Origin: an uncultured bacterium
GTDB taxonomy: Bacteria > Bacillota_I > Bacilli_A > RF39 > UBA660
DNA: 34,421 nt
Direction of reading: 5' to 3'
Assembly: GCA_949296705.1 (NCBI GenBank)
Contig: CASFOW010000063.1
Location: 1-34,421 of the forward strand
The notes below the pieces were generated by a model. It did not search any database and was not told the origin of the DNA. It was given only the letters and a program-made list of their open reading frames with translations. How positions within the stretch are numbered: the stretch's first letter is position 1; the number at the start of each line of letters is the position of its first letter. Position numbers and translations under genes: made by a program. Of this stretch, positions 15,968-26,239 are shown piece after piece.

Positions 15968-17092
15968 TTAATGATTTTCTTTGACAAAACGAGTAAATTT
16001 TTCTAGTTCTTTATCACTTAAATCGGTATCGGCAAGCATTTCGATTAATCGTTTTTGTTCTTTCGATAGTTTCTTTGGTGTAACTACTTTCAAGACGATA
16101 TACATGTCTCCTTTGCGATGGGTACTGTCGTTATGAATGCCTTTTCCTTTGATTCGTTGTTTATCACCACTTTCGCTACCAGACGGAACGGTTAGATTTA
16201 CATTTCCATATAGGGTTGGAATTTCTTTTTTACAGCCTAGAATCGCCTCTGTTAAAGTAAGTGGAACTTCTAGATAGATATCATCTTCATCTCGAACATA
16301 GAAGTCGTGGTCTTTAACGGTAAATTCGATGTATAAATCACCATTTGGCCCCCCATTTGCGCCAGCAGAACCTTTACCAGATAGACGAAGTCTGTTACCT
16401 GTATCGACTCCAGCAGGTACTTTAATCTCTAATTCTTTTTCTACTCTTATCTTTCCTGTACCGTTACATTCACTACATTTACGTTTGTAGCTTTTTCCTT
16501 TACCACCGCAGTGAGGGCAAGTAGTTTTCGATAAGAAACTACCAAAAATAGTATGCTGCTCACTAGTGATTGTACCGCTACCATGACAATGTTCACAAGT
16601 AGTTTCATCAAAACCACCTTTTCCATGACATTCATCACAGGTTTCTGTTACTTCTAATTCGATTTCTTTCTTTGTACCATAGACTGCTTCTTCGAACGTT
16701 AATGTCATTTTAACGAGAGAATCATTACCTTTGGTTGCTCGATTACCTCCTCTTCTTGAGCTTCCGCCAAAGCCACCGAAACCACCAAAGATATTATCAA
16801 AGATATCGTCATAGCTAAAACCTGAAAAATCAAAGCCACCGAAACCACCGCCAGATGCACCGGCACCACCTTGGAAGGCGGCATGACCAAATTGATCATA
16901 TTGTTTTCTTTTTGTCTCATCCGATAATACCGCATAGGCTTCCTGTACTTCTTTAAATTTTGCTTCGGCATCAGGTTCTTTACTAACATCCGGATGATAT
17001 TTCTTGGCTAGTTTTCGAAAAGCACTTTTGATTTCATCTTGAGATGCACTTTTTGATACACCTAGCACTTCATAATAATCTTTTTTATCCAT
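15968..17092 (-). CDS. dnaJ: Chaperone DnaJ (Hsp40)
   Basis: The 374-residue type I J-protein has a J domain (1-68) with HPD at 33-35 that stimulates DnaK ATPase. A Gly/Phe-rich linker follows (about 73-120, [15 protein letters not shown]). The zinc domain has four CxxCxGxG repeats ([32 protein letters not shown]; about 143-220), then C-terminal substrate-binding domains. It delivers unfolded protein to DnaK. It is the last gene of the operon, 16 bases after pepF, with its terminator directly downstream. Confidence 0.97.
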   Translation of the reverse strand: MDKKDYYEVLGVSKSASQDEIKSAFRKLAKKYHPDVSKEPDAEAKFKEVQEAYAVLSDETKRKQYDQFGHAAFQGGAGASGGGFGGFDFSGFSYDDIFDNIFGGFGGFGGSSRRGGNRATKGNDSLVKMTLTFEEAVYGTKKEIELEVTETCDECHGKGGFDETTCEHCHGSGTITSEQHTIFGSFLSKTTCPHCGGKGKSYKRKCSECNGTGKIRVEKELEIKVPAGVDTGNRLRLSGKGSAGANGGPNGDLYIEFTVKDHDFYVRDEDDIYLEVPLTLTEAILGCKKEIPTLYGNVNLTVPSGSESGDKQRIKGKGIHNDSTHRKGDMYIVLKVVTPKKLSKEQKRLIEMLADTDLSDKELEKFTRFVKENH

Positions 17093-17108
17093 TACACTTC
17101 ACCTCTTT

Positions 17109-18902
17109 TTACTGATCTAGTTTTTGATAAGAAGAAATTAATTCCTTGAACATATCCATCGCTTTGGCGAAGACTTCTTCACCCGTAATGTCAACACCTG
17201 CTACTTTTAATTCTTCAACTGGATCCATACTATCTCCTGTTTTCAAGAACTTTAAGTAGTCAGCTACAGCATTTTCTTCATGAGATAAAATTCTATTTAC
17301 AATGTAAGAAGCAGCAATTAAACCAGTTGCATATTGATAAACGTAGAAGTTATAGTAAAAGTGGGGAACTCGTGCCCATTCATATTTAATTTCTTCGTTA
17401 ATGATTACATCTTTTCCAAAATAGAACTCGTTTAAGGCATAGTATTTTTCTGATAGAACATCACTAGTTAGGGTTTTCCCTTGTTCTACTTTATCATACA
17501 TAAACTCTTCAAATTCACTAAACATGGTTTGCCGAAAGATCGTTGCTTTAAATAACTCCATCATCTCACTTAAGATGAATTTTTTCTCATTATTGTCATT
17601 AGAATGCTCTAACATGTAGTAATTTAACAACATTTCATTTACAGTAGATGCAACTTCCGCAACAAATATTTTATAACTACTATATAAGTAAGAATTGTTT
17701 TTATTTGAATAGTAGGTATGCATCGAATGCCCTAGTTCATGGGCAAGAGTAGATACATCATGATACTTTCCTTGGAAGTTTAATAACATAAATGGTTTAG
17801 TGTCGTAAGAACCTGCGGAATAAGCTCCTCCTCGTTTTCCTTTGTTTGGATAAACATCGATCCATCTATCCTGAAAAGCTTTTTCAGCTATACTTTTATA
17901 TTCTTCTCCAAAGATAGAAATCACATCAAGAACAATTTTCTTAGCTTCCTCATAAGAGTATTCATGTTCATCCTGTGCTAAATTTACTCCCGCATCATAT
18001 AAGCAAAAATCATCTAGTTTTAATACCTCTTTCTTTAATTTAAAGTAGTCGTATAAAACATCGATATGCTTATGTACTTCTCTAATTAAAATATCGTAAA
18101 CAACAGGATTTACACGATTACATATTAGACTTGCTTCTTTACTGTTCGGGTATCCTCTTAGCTTGTTCTCCGTCACAATTTTAGAAACATTTCCCTGTAG
18201 GGCTTCTGCTAGAGACTGTTTATGTTCTTGATAGGCACGGTATAATGCTTGAAATGCATCACGTCGTACTCTTCTATCTTTACTTATAATATAATTTTGA
18301 TAAGTCTCATTATTAATTTCTACTTCTTTTTTCTGCTCATCCTTAATGGTATAGAACTTAATTTCCGCATTACGAAGAATACCAGCTATATTTTCTGAAG
18401 TATTTAAAGAATTAGAAAAAGCAGAAATTATTCGTTCTTCTTGTTCTGATAAGACATATTTTTTCTTCGCGAATAAGCGTTTAAACCATAAAGCATACTT
18501 TTCTAATTCACTATTTTCCTTTAGGTATTTTTGAATAATTTTTTCGTCTTGATGAAGTAATTCAGGAACAATAAAGGAAGTTTTTTCTAGATAATCAGTA
18601 TAAATATTCGTGATTTCTCCTTTTTGGCGATTAGCTTCGTCATTAGTTAAATCTTCATCATAACGGCGATAGGTATAAGTAAATAGCTTTTCAATTACTC
18701 GTTCTGTTTCAAAAGAAGTATCTAATACATAAAGTAAATTACTAGCTGATGCTAAGATTTTTCCTTTATAATTTTCTAGTTTGGTTGTATTTTCTTTTAC
18801 TAAATGAATATCTGTATCTAGTTTTTCTTTAGTTGAATAAATACTTTCTAAATCCCAAGTATCTTCTTTTTTTTGCTCACTTCTAGGTTTTATTTTTATC
18901 AT
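17109..18902 (-). CDS. pepF: Oligoendopeptidase F (M3 metallopeptidase)
   Basis: The 597-residue cytosolic zinc peptidase has HELGH at 388-392 (zinc ligands His388 and His392, catalytic Glu389) and a downstream glutamate (Glu416 in FVAEVAST) as third ligand. It cleaves short peptides of roughly 7-17 residues. It sits between dnaK and dnaJ, where these two are normally adjacent, and would be heat-induced with them. AGGAGA precedes the ATG, and a strong hairpin (18926-18955) separates it from dnaK. Confidence 0.93.
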   Translation of the reverse strand: MIKIKPRSEQKKEDTWDLESIYSTKEKLDTDIHLVKENTTKLENYKGKILASASNLLYVLDTSFETERVIEKLFTYTYRRYDEDLTNDEANRQKGEITNIYTDYLEKTSFIVPELLHQDEKIIQKYLKENSELEKYALWFKRLFAKKKYVLSEQEERIISAFSNSLNTSENIAGILRNAEIKFYTIKDEQKKEVEINNETYQNYIISKDRRVRRDAFQALYRAYQEHKQSLAEALQGNVSKIVTENKLRGYPNSKEASLICNRVNPVVYDILIREVHKHIDVLYDYFKLKKEVLKLDDFCLYDAGVNLAQDEHEYSYEEAKKIVLDVISIFGEEYKSIAEKAFQDRWIDVYPNKGKRGGAYSAGSYDTKPFMLLNFQGKYHDVSTLAHELGHSMHTYYSNKNNSYLYSSYKIFVAEVASTVNEMLLNYYMLEHSNDNNEKKFILSEMMELFKATIFRQTMFSEFEEFMYDKVEQGKTLTSDVLSEKYYALNEFYFGKDVIINEEIKYEWARVPHFYYNFYVYQYATGLIAASYIVNRILSHEENAVADYLKFLKTGDSMDPVEELKVAGVDITGEEVFAKAMDMFKELISSYQKLDQ

Positions 18903-18925
18903 TATATTTCTCCTATTATACGTTG

Positions 18926-18955
18926 AGAGAAGTCCTAGTTACCTAGAACTTCTCT
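18926..18955 (-). other. Intergenic hairpin between dnaK and pepF
   Basis: A 13-bp stem (arms 18926-18938 and 18943-18955) with one wobble pair and a 4-base loop. On the transcribed strand no T-run follows, so it is more likely an mRNA processing or stability element, or a partial attenuator, than a full terminator. A TATAAT-like sequence right after it could start a secondary pepF transcript. Confidence 0.65.
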
Positions 18956-18960
18956 TATTT

Positions 18961-20793
<1,833 letters not shown>

Positions 20794-21432
20794 CTAATCC
20801 TCTAATTTATTTACCTTTACTACAGCATGTTTGATGACTTTTTCTTTTAGCTTGTATCCTTTAATCAATACTTCTAAAACAATGCCATCTGGTTTTGTCT
20901 CATCTTTAGCTACCATCATCGCTTCCATATAATTTGGATCAAATGGATAATCCAAAGCTTCGATTTCGACTACACCATATTTATTTAAAATATTTTTAAA
21001 CTGAGTACTAGTCATCTCAATTCCTTTTTTGATTTTCATGGCTTCTTCGCTTTCACATTTTACTTGACTAGCTCGATCTAAATTTTCGATCATATCTAAT
21101 AGATCGACGATCAAATCTTGATTGGCAAATTTTAATAAATTGGCCACTTCTTCATCTTTACGTTTACGATAGTTAATACTATCGGCTTTACTAATCATTA
21201 ATTTTTCTTGAAGATCCATATTGGTAGCTTGGAGTTCTTGAATTAATTTTTTCGCATCTTCTAATTCATGATGTTCTTTATTACAGCACTTTTTATGTTT
21301 TTTATCTCGATGATTTTTTTCATGTTCACAGTGACAAGCATCTGTATCTTCTTGCATTTGATGGCTAGTTACTTCTTGCTCTGTTTTCTCCTCACTAACT
21401 TTAGCTTCTTCATTTATTGTTTCGTTTTTCAT
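20794..21432 (-). CDS. grpE: Nucleotide exchange factor GrpE with a His/Cys-rich N-terminus
   Basis: The 212-residue protein releases ADP from DnaK. The core is typical: a long helix (about 55-135, with ADSINYRKRKDEE), then EEAMKIKKGIEMT and a C-terminal beta domain ending KLKEKVIKHAVVKVNK. Residues 1-60 are a polar extension in which 33-55 hold Cys33, His34, Cys35, His37, His41, His46, Cys49, Cys50, His54 and His55. Bacterial GrpE usually has an acidic, disordered N-terminus without such a cluster. Metal binding is possible but unproven. It sits 12 bases after hrcA. Confidence 0.95.
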   Translation of the reverse strand: MKNETINEEAKVSEEKTEQEVTSHQMQEDTDACHCEHEKNHRDKKHKKCCNKEHHELEDAKKLIQELQATNMDLQEKLMISKADSINYRKRKDEEVANLLKFANQDLIVDLLDMIENLDRASQVKCESEEAMKIKKGIEMTSTQFKNILNKYGVVEIEALDYPFDPNYMEAMMVAKDETKPDGIVLEVLIKGYKLKEKVIKHAVVKVNKLED

Positions 21433-21444
21433 TCATCATCTTCC

Positions 21445-22428
21445 TTATTTTTCAATATTACTTTTGATATATTCTAGTAATGCTACTACTCGATCATAAT
21501 CCATTCGTTTCGGGCCGACAATCGCAATCGTTCCTTCTTCTTGTGGGGTATGATAGGTTGTTTTGATAATCGTTACGTCATCATCCAAGTTATTTTCTTT
21601 TCCAATATAGACTTTGATATCGTTATTATCTGTTTCAATATTGGCAAGTAAATTCTCATCATCTAATTTGGTTAATATTTCTTTAATTTTATCTACGTTG
21701 TTAAATTCTGGCTGTTTTAGCATATTATTTCTACCAACTACATCGACATTTTGATGAGAGAATTCTTGGAATACTTGGTAGAATGTATTATAGATAATTT
21801 CGTGTTCTTTTACGTATCTACCGATGATCGGCTTAATTTCGAACTCTAGCTTACTACTCACTTCGTCAATCGGTGTTCCAACAATTAAATCGTTAATTAA
21901 ACTTACTGTCTTTTTCACTTCTTCTAAGGAAACGTCTTTAATAGTTACTGTCTTATGTTCTACGTGACCTTTATCTGTGATAACGATAATAATCATATTT
22001 TCTTTATCTAAAGGCACAACATTGATTTCTTTTAATTGATTTTCGTGGGATGCTTTTCCTAAGACGATCGAAGTGTAATTCGTCATATCAGAAATCAACT
22101 GTAAACTTTTCTTTAGACAGTCAGATAACACCAAATTTTGGTTTTTGAAAATGATTTGAAGCTTGAGCATTTCTTCGCCGTTCATTTCTTTCGGCTGCAT
22201 CAAGTGATCAACGTAATATCTGTACCCTGCTTCGCTTGGAATTCTCCCTGATGAAGTATGGGTTTTTTCTAGTAATCCTAAGTTTTCTAATTCGACCATT
22301 TCGTTTCTAACTGTCGCACTAGAACACTTTAACTTTTTGCAGATTAGATTAGAACTTACAGGCTTGGCTAGCTCAATATACTTCATAACAATCAATTTCA
22401 AAATATTCTCTTGTCTTTTTGTAAGCAT
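21445..22428 (-). CDS. hrcA: Heat-inducible transcription repressor HrcA
   Basis: The protein has 327 residues from ATG 22428. The N-terminal winged helix (about 1-75) includes RQENILKLIVMKYIELAKPVSS, SSATVRNEMVELE and TSSGRIPSEAGYRYYVD, all diagnostic of HrcA. The rest is the GAF-like dimer domain. HrcA binds CIRCE repeats and blocks this operon until heat stress. The open frame starts at GTG 22437, but AAGG at proper distance favours ATG 22428. It heads the operon, giving feedback control. Confidence 0.96.
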   Translation of the reverse strand: MLTKRQENILKLIVMKYIELAKPVSSNLICKKLKCSSATVRNEMVELENLGLLEKTHTSSGRIPSEAGYRYYVDHLMQPKEMNGEEMLKLQIIFKNQNLVLSDCLKKSLQLISDMTNYTSIVLGKASHENQLKEINVVPLDKENMIIIVITDKGHVEHKTVTIKDVSLEEVKKTVSLINDLIVGTPIDEVSSKLEFEIKPIIGRYVKEHEIIYNTFYQVFQEFSHQNVDVVGRNNMLKQPEFNNVDKIKEILTKLDDENLLANIETDNNDIKVYIGKENNLDDDVTIIKTTYHTPQEEGTIAIVGPKRMDYDRVVALLEYIKSNIEK

Positions 22429-22443
22429 CACTTCCACTACCTT

Positions 22444-22470
22444 CTAGCACTACTATTTCTCAAGTGCTAA
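22444..22470 (-). promoter_or_regulatory. CIRCE element 1 (HrcA operator)
   Basis: CTAGCACTA-N9-AAGTGCTAA matches the CIRCE consensus TTAGCACTC-N9-GAGTGCTAA at 7 and 8 of 9 positions. It lies downstream of the -10 box, over the likely transcript start, just before the hrcA ribosome site. Confidence 0.92.
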
Positions 22471-22474
22471 TAAC

Positions 22475-22503
22475 ATTATATGCAACTTATTAGCAATTGT
22501 CAA
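22475..22503 (-). promoter_or_regulatory. Sigma-A promoter of the heat-shock operon
   Basis: On the minus strand a consensus TTGACA (22498-22503) and a consensus TATAAT (22475-22480) are separated by exactly 17 bases. The promoter is therefore strong and must be held by repression. Confidence 0.93.
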
Positions 22504-22516
22504 CTGTAATTGCTAA
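22490..22516 (-). promoter_or_regulatory. CIRCE-like element 2
   Basis: A perfect inverted repeat TTAGCAATT-N9-AATTGCTAA with the same 9-N9-9 geometry as CIRCE. Each half matches CIRCE at 7 of 9. It overlaps the -35 hexamer, so a bound repressor would hide it. Confidence 0.7.
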
Positions 22517-22605
22517 TTTTTTTAAATATTCTTTTGCCCCATTATTTCTTATCATTCATAGAAAAGAATAATTAGGAAACGAATATAGATCAGTTTATTA
22601 TTTTC

Positions 22606-22634
22606 TTGACTTAGTCCCTACTATTTCTTAAAAT
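22606..22634 (+). promoter_or_regulatory. Candidate sigma-A promoter of the kinase-like gene
   Basis: TTGACT (22606-22611) and TAAAAT (22629-22634) with 17-base spacing, about 85 bases upstream of ATG 22721. The rest of the 283-base gap (22438-22720) holds the hrcA promoter and CIRCE repeats. Confidence 0.55.
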
Positions 22635-22720
22635 AATACTCATCTATAAAGAAAGACGAAGATCATTTAGTCAAAATAAGAAAAGTTTTGTAATACTTTC
22701 GCCAAAAAAAAGGAGTAGAT

Positions 22721-23482
22721 ATGACTTATTATAATAGAGATAATGAAAGATTAGATACTCATAATATGCACTACTTAGATAGTGGTAATTTTGGTTCTGT
22801 CTATTTAAAAGAAGATACAATTATCAAAATATACCATCCAGAATGTATTGATCCTTTTGAAGGGAAAATAACTCTTGAGGTATTTGATATTCTAAAAGAG
22901 ATACATCATCCTAATTTTATAGAGTTATTAGATGTATATAGTAATCTTGATTTACTGACTTTACTTTGTAGAAAATTCAAGCTAATTTATCATTTTCAAA
23001 TTGATGCTTATACCGCTAAATATTATCTAAGTAGTGATATTAATCCGCTATTAGAAAGCAAAGATTATTTACTGGATAATTTAAGGAATATTATGAGTTT
23101 AATGGATATATTTACGAGGAGAAGAATCCGGGTAGATGATTTAAGAAGTGGAAATATAGTTTTAACTAAAGAAAATATGGTTATTATTGATCCAGATTAT
23201 TTCCGCCTTACTATTTTACCATTAGATAAACTTACTATTCATAACAAGAAAAGTGTATTTATTTTATTTAAAGATATTTGTTCTAATTATTTAGAGGAAA
23301 TTCTTCTACAAGAAAATCCTACTTTAACACTACAACAACGAATGATTCGTGCTGATAAAATAGTAAATAGACAGTTTGATGATATCCGTATTACTGACCA
23401 AACAGATATTCCAGCTGTACTTTCCAAACGATTAAAATCTGTAAAGAAGCCAGTAGAACTTTTTGAAGGAGAACAAAATTAA
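22721..23482 (+). CDS. Divergent protein-kinase-like protein
   Basis: The 253-residue product keeps traces of a protein kinase fold. The Gly-rich loop is SGNFGSV (21-27), the ATP Lys is Lys36 in IIKIY, the catalytic loop is VDDLRSGN (138-145, in place of HRDLKPEN, with Asp140 and Asn145), and the metal Asp is Asp157 in IDPDYF, in place of DFG. His and Lys of the catalytic loop are replaced. There is no membrane helix. The kinase core is short, and the C-terminal ~70 residues are of unknown type. AAGGAG precedes the ATG. It is monocistronic, between the heat-shock operon and a convergent unknown gene. It could phosphorylate a protein or small molecule, or be inactive. Confidence 0.65.
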   Translation: MTYYNRDNERLDTHNMHYLDSGNFGSVYLKEDTIIKIYHPECIDPFEGKITLEVFDILKEIHHPNFIELLDVYSNLDLLTLLCRKFKLIYHFQIDAYTAKYYLSSDINPLLESKDYLLDNLRNIMSLMDIFTRRRIRVDDLRSGNIVLTKENMVIIDPDYFRLTILPLDKLTIHNKKSVFILFKDICSNYLEEILLQENPTLTLQQRMIRADKIVNRQFDDIRITDQTDIPAVLSKRLKSVKKPVELFEGEQN

Positions 23483-23553
23483 AAATTTTTTATATTATGG
23501 ATGCTTCTAAAATAGTTTAGATTAACGTTCAATTGATATAAATAATCTTCATA

Positions 23554-24399
23554 CTATTTTTCTATAAACATAATTAACTCTTTTGTAAATATATCTTCGT
23601 TATTTTTTATATCTTCTTTAAGTTCTATTAGCTCATCTTCTATTTTTTTAAATTTTTGTTTGTCTTTTTCAAGGTATCCAGTATTTTTATCGGGATAAAG
23701 AAAATCATTATACTTAGAAAAATCTATATTGTTTTCCTTTATTTTGTTACTTATTTCTATCATCATAAACATAAATGAAAAAGCAATATTTGATAATTCC
23801 AAATAATGTTTTTTATCTGAGGTAAAATATTTTAGGCAATTAAAAAGTAAAAGTTTTAGGGAATAATAATTTTGAAGCATTAATTTTTGGATTATTTCTT
23901 TCTCTTTGGGATTTTTGATTTCGATTATTGTACTTACAATCAATGAGCTATGAGTAAAATTACACAATTTTTCATATAATTCAGTTAATATTTCTAATTT
24001 TTCTTTGCGATTTATATTTTGATATATTTCTGAACAAATTTCATTCATATGGGTTCTAAATTTACTAATTATTTTATTTATTTTTGTTTTATCTTTTTCT
24101 ATTCCAAGAGTAATAAACTCTTCATAGACTTTACCATCAAATTGAATCATCATTCCCGTCATGATATACTCAAAAGCTGATCTTAATAATGTATTAGCAT
24201 CCACTAATCTATTGCATTTTAGATTATTATAAACATTTATTAGTGTTTCATGAGCTTGTGTTAATAAACTTATTGTTTCGTTATGTTTTACTTTCTGATC
24301 GTTATTTAATTTATTTATATTATATTTACATCCAGCATCTAAGGGTTTAATAAATCTTTTTTTTATAGCATCATTAATAGTTTTTTGTGTAATTTGCAT
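23554..24399 (-). CDS. Helical protein of unknown function, DUF5677-like pattern
   Basis: The 281-residue protein is all-helical with two notable blocks: NRLVDANTLLRSAFEYIMTG (about 62-81), and LYEKLCNFTHSSLIV (about 141-155). An Arg-containing helix followed later by a helix ending in (F/Y)xH-(P/S)S resembles the DUF5677/HEPN-like arrangement seen in some accessory and defence genes; this is a pattern judgement only. The tail (230-281) is charged and coiled-coil-like. A very strong GGAGGAGG precedes the ATG. It is convergent with the kinase-like gene. Lower GC and many AAA/AAT codons suggest it may be acquired. Confidence 0.55.
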   Translation of the reverse strand: MQITQKTINDAIKKRFIKPLDAGCKYNINKLNNDQKVKHNETISLLTQAHETLINVYNNLKCNRLVDANTLLRSAFEYIMTGMMIQFDGKVYEEFITLGIEKDKTKINKIISKFRTHMNEICSEIYQNINRKEKLEILTELYEKLCNFTHSSLIVSTIIEIKNPKEKEIIQKLMLQNYYSLKLLLFNCLKYFTSDKKHYLELSNIAFSFMFMMIEISNKIKENNIDFSKYNDFLYPDKNTGYLEKDKQKFKKIEDELIELKEDIKNNEDIFTKELIMFIEK

Positions 24400-24535
24400 A
24401 GAGCACCTCCTCCAAAAGTGTTTAGTTTATATTTTATCCTATTTTAAAAAAATCTTCTAGTCCTTTCCTTATTTTGCAGTTTGGCAAAACATTTATTTAT
24501 ATTTCCCATCAAAAATATTCATAAAAGTGTAACGA

Positions 24536-24573
24536 TGAAAAAAACAGCATACTAACAAAAAGTTGCTGTTTTT
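24536..24573 (-). terminator. Terminator after the 183-residue gene
   Basis: A 10-bp stem AAAAACAGCA / TGCTGTTTTT (24540-24549 and 24564-24573) followed on the minus strand by further T. It ends the ylbF-rsmD gene string. Confidence 0.75.
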
Positions 24574-24582
24574 GGTAAGCAT

Positions 24583-25134
24583 TTAATCATCCCAAGACTT
24601 ACTGAAAGTAGATGCGCTAGAACGGATATACCTTCGTTTAATGAGACGTTCACTTTCTTTTCTTTCTAACATTGCTTGATGATGATTCCCATAGTGAGTA
24701 ATCAAGCGACAAAATCGTTCCATTTTTTCGATCGAAATTTGATCATATGAGACAAGGGTTTCCTCAATTTCCTCTTTAGTAAATTCGACTTGGATTATAT
24801 TTTTTTCAAGATTAAACTTTAGCTCTTTGTTATTTCTCTTTAAATAATCTGAAATAGCTTTCTTGAATTTATCTTCCCAAGCAAGTTGATGTTCATAATA
24901 AGTTCTAAAATCGATAAGTTCCGCAAAATAATAACCGAATTCTTGTTCAGTTAGAATTTTTTTAATACACATTAGATAATCAACTGGTAAATTTGCGAAT
25001 TTCTTTTCTTTTTCTTGTAAAAAGGAAACAATAGGATAAGTACTGTTTGCTAAACAAGTAAGTAATAGTTCTACAAAGTGATCGATATCTACAACTGTCT
25101 CTACTGAATAAAAATAACCACTATCCTCTTTCAT
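24583..25134 (-). CDS. Conserved-looking protein of unknown function
   Basis: The 183-residue soluble protein is helix-rich, without signal peptide or membrane segment. It has no motif I can name; a charged tail (ERKESERLIKRRYIRSS) ends it. It overlaps the histidine phosphatase gene by 14 bases and has AAGGAGGA inside that gene's 3' end, so the two are translationally linked. Position at the end of a ylbF-rsmD operon suggests a housekeeping rather than mobile origin. Confidence 0.6.
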   Translation of the reverse strand: MKEDSGYFYSVETVVDIDHFVELLLTCLANSTYPIVSFLQEKEKKFANLPVDYLMCIKKILTEQEFGYYFAELIDFRTYYEHQLAWEDKFKKAISDYLKRNNKELKFNLEKNIIQVEFTKEEIEETLVSYDQISIEKMERFCRLITHYGNHHQAMLERKESERLIKRRYIRSSASTFSKSWDD

Positions 25135-25690
25135 GGTAAAAGTCCTCCTTTTGAATTTGATATTCCTTACAGAAACAATTAGGAATAGAAAAACCTAATA
25201 GATTCTTTTTTCGATCGCTTTTTTTTAAAATGTGATGAAGACAACGAATAATTGCACTATGAGAAACAATTAAAATGGTAGCTGTATCATCATGTTTAGA
25301 AATAATATCTTCTAAAAAGCTCTCACAACGGCTAAAGATATCTTGGATTTTTTCTACATCGCCATCCCCACTATTTAATGGATAATCCCAATATTTTTTC
25401 GCACTATACTTTTGACGTGGTGCCCCTTCAAATTGTCCCAAATAGCGTTCTATCAATCGCCTATCTTCACTAATTACAGCTCGATCCCCTACTAAGATAA
25501 TGGCTGTTGACCAAGCTCGAACAAGTGGAGAGGTGTAACAAGCATCAAAGGAAATATCTTTTAATTTTTGTTTTAATTTGTTTGCTTCTCTAACACCATA
25601 CGCATTTAATTGTAGATTTTCTTTTTGACCCTGTAAGATTTCATTGGTATTGGCATCCGTTTCAGCATGTCTAACTAAATAAAACTTCAC
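25121..25690 (-). CDS. Histidine phosphatase family protein (phosphoglycerate-mutase-like)
   Basis: The 189-residue enzyme has the RHAE motif at 7-10 (phospho-His8), Arg58 in SPLVRAWSTA, the acid Glu81 in RRLIERYLGQFEG and the second His144 in IVSHSA. All catalytic residues of the family are present, so it should remove phosphate from a small substrate. CobC, PhoE and Gpm-type substrates cannot be separated by sequence alone. It starts one base before rsmD ends. Confidence 0.88.
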   Translation of the reverse strand: MKFYLVRHAETDANTNEILQGQKENLQLNAYGVREANKLKQKLKDISFDACYTSPLVRAWSTAIILVGDRAVISEDRRLIERYLGQFEGAPRQKYSAKKYWDYPLNSGDGDVEKIQDIFSRCESFLEDIISKHDDTATILIVSHSAIIRCLHHILKKSDRKKNLLGFSIPNCFCKEYQIQKEDFYHERG

Positions 25691-26239
25691 TTAAGTATCC
25701 TCCCTTTTGTAAATCGTTATTCGTTTATATCCATACTTGCGATCCTTTATCTGAACTAAATTTTGAACTGATTCTATCAAATTACCCTGTTCGTATTCAC
25801 AAACAACAATCCCGCCTGAAGTTATTTTTTCTTTAGTGACTAAGTCATTTAATAGTTCAGGTAAGACCGTGTACCTATAGGGTGGATCTAGGAAAATTAC
25901 ATCATAGGATTCTTTATCTTGATTTAGAAAAGCTTGATAATCACTTAAAATCACTTTATGTTGATCAGTTGGGATATTCAAGTTATGGATATTCTTTTTG
26001 ATTGTTTGAACAGCTTTTTGGTTATTATCGACAAAAGTACAATGTCTTGCACCATTACTTAATGCTTCTAAACCTAAATTGCCGGTTCCCGCAAATAAAT
26101 CTAATACTTTAGCATCCCCCACTTCATTTTGAATCATCGCAAATAAACTTTCTTTTATCCTATCCTGGGTGGGCCTAGTACCTTCTAATTGATATCCAAA
26201 TACTTCTTTTCCCCTATACTTGCCACTAATAATTCTCAA
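25691..26239 (-). CDS. rsmD: 16S rRNA (guanine(966)-N(2))-methyltransferase RsmD
   Basis: The 182-residue SAM-dependent methyltransferase has an N-terminal RIISGKYRGK, the family start, motif I VLDLFAGTGNLGLEAL (45-60) and motif IV FLDPPYR (116-122). It methylates G966 of 16S rRNA in the small subunit. It overlaps ylbF by four bases. In Bacillus the orthologue ylbH lies next to ylbF/ylbG, matching this order. Confidence 0.95.
   Translation of the reverse strand: MRIISGKYRGKEVFGYQLEGTRPTQDRIKESLFAMIQNEVGDAKVLDLFAGTGNLGLEALSNGARHCTFVDNNQKAVQTIKKNIHNLNIPTDQHKVILSDYQAFLNQDKESYDVIFLDPPYRYTVLPELLNDLVTKEKITSGGIVVCEYEQGNLIESVQNLVQIKDRKYGYKRITIYKREDT

Noticed and set aside
16447-16989. Two minus-strand frames inside dnaJ
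   Set aside because: They read the zinc-domain and Gly/Phe repeats of dnaJ in another frame and have no start signals.
18926-18955. Hairpin before pepF as a full transcription terminator
   Set aside because: The transcribed strand has no T-run after the stem, so it is listed as a hairpin of uncertain role.
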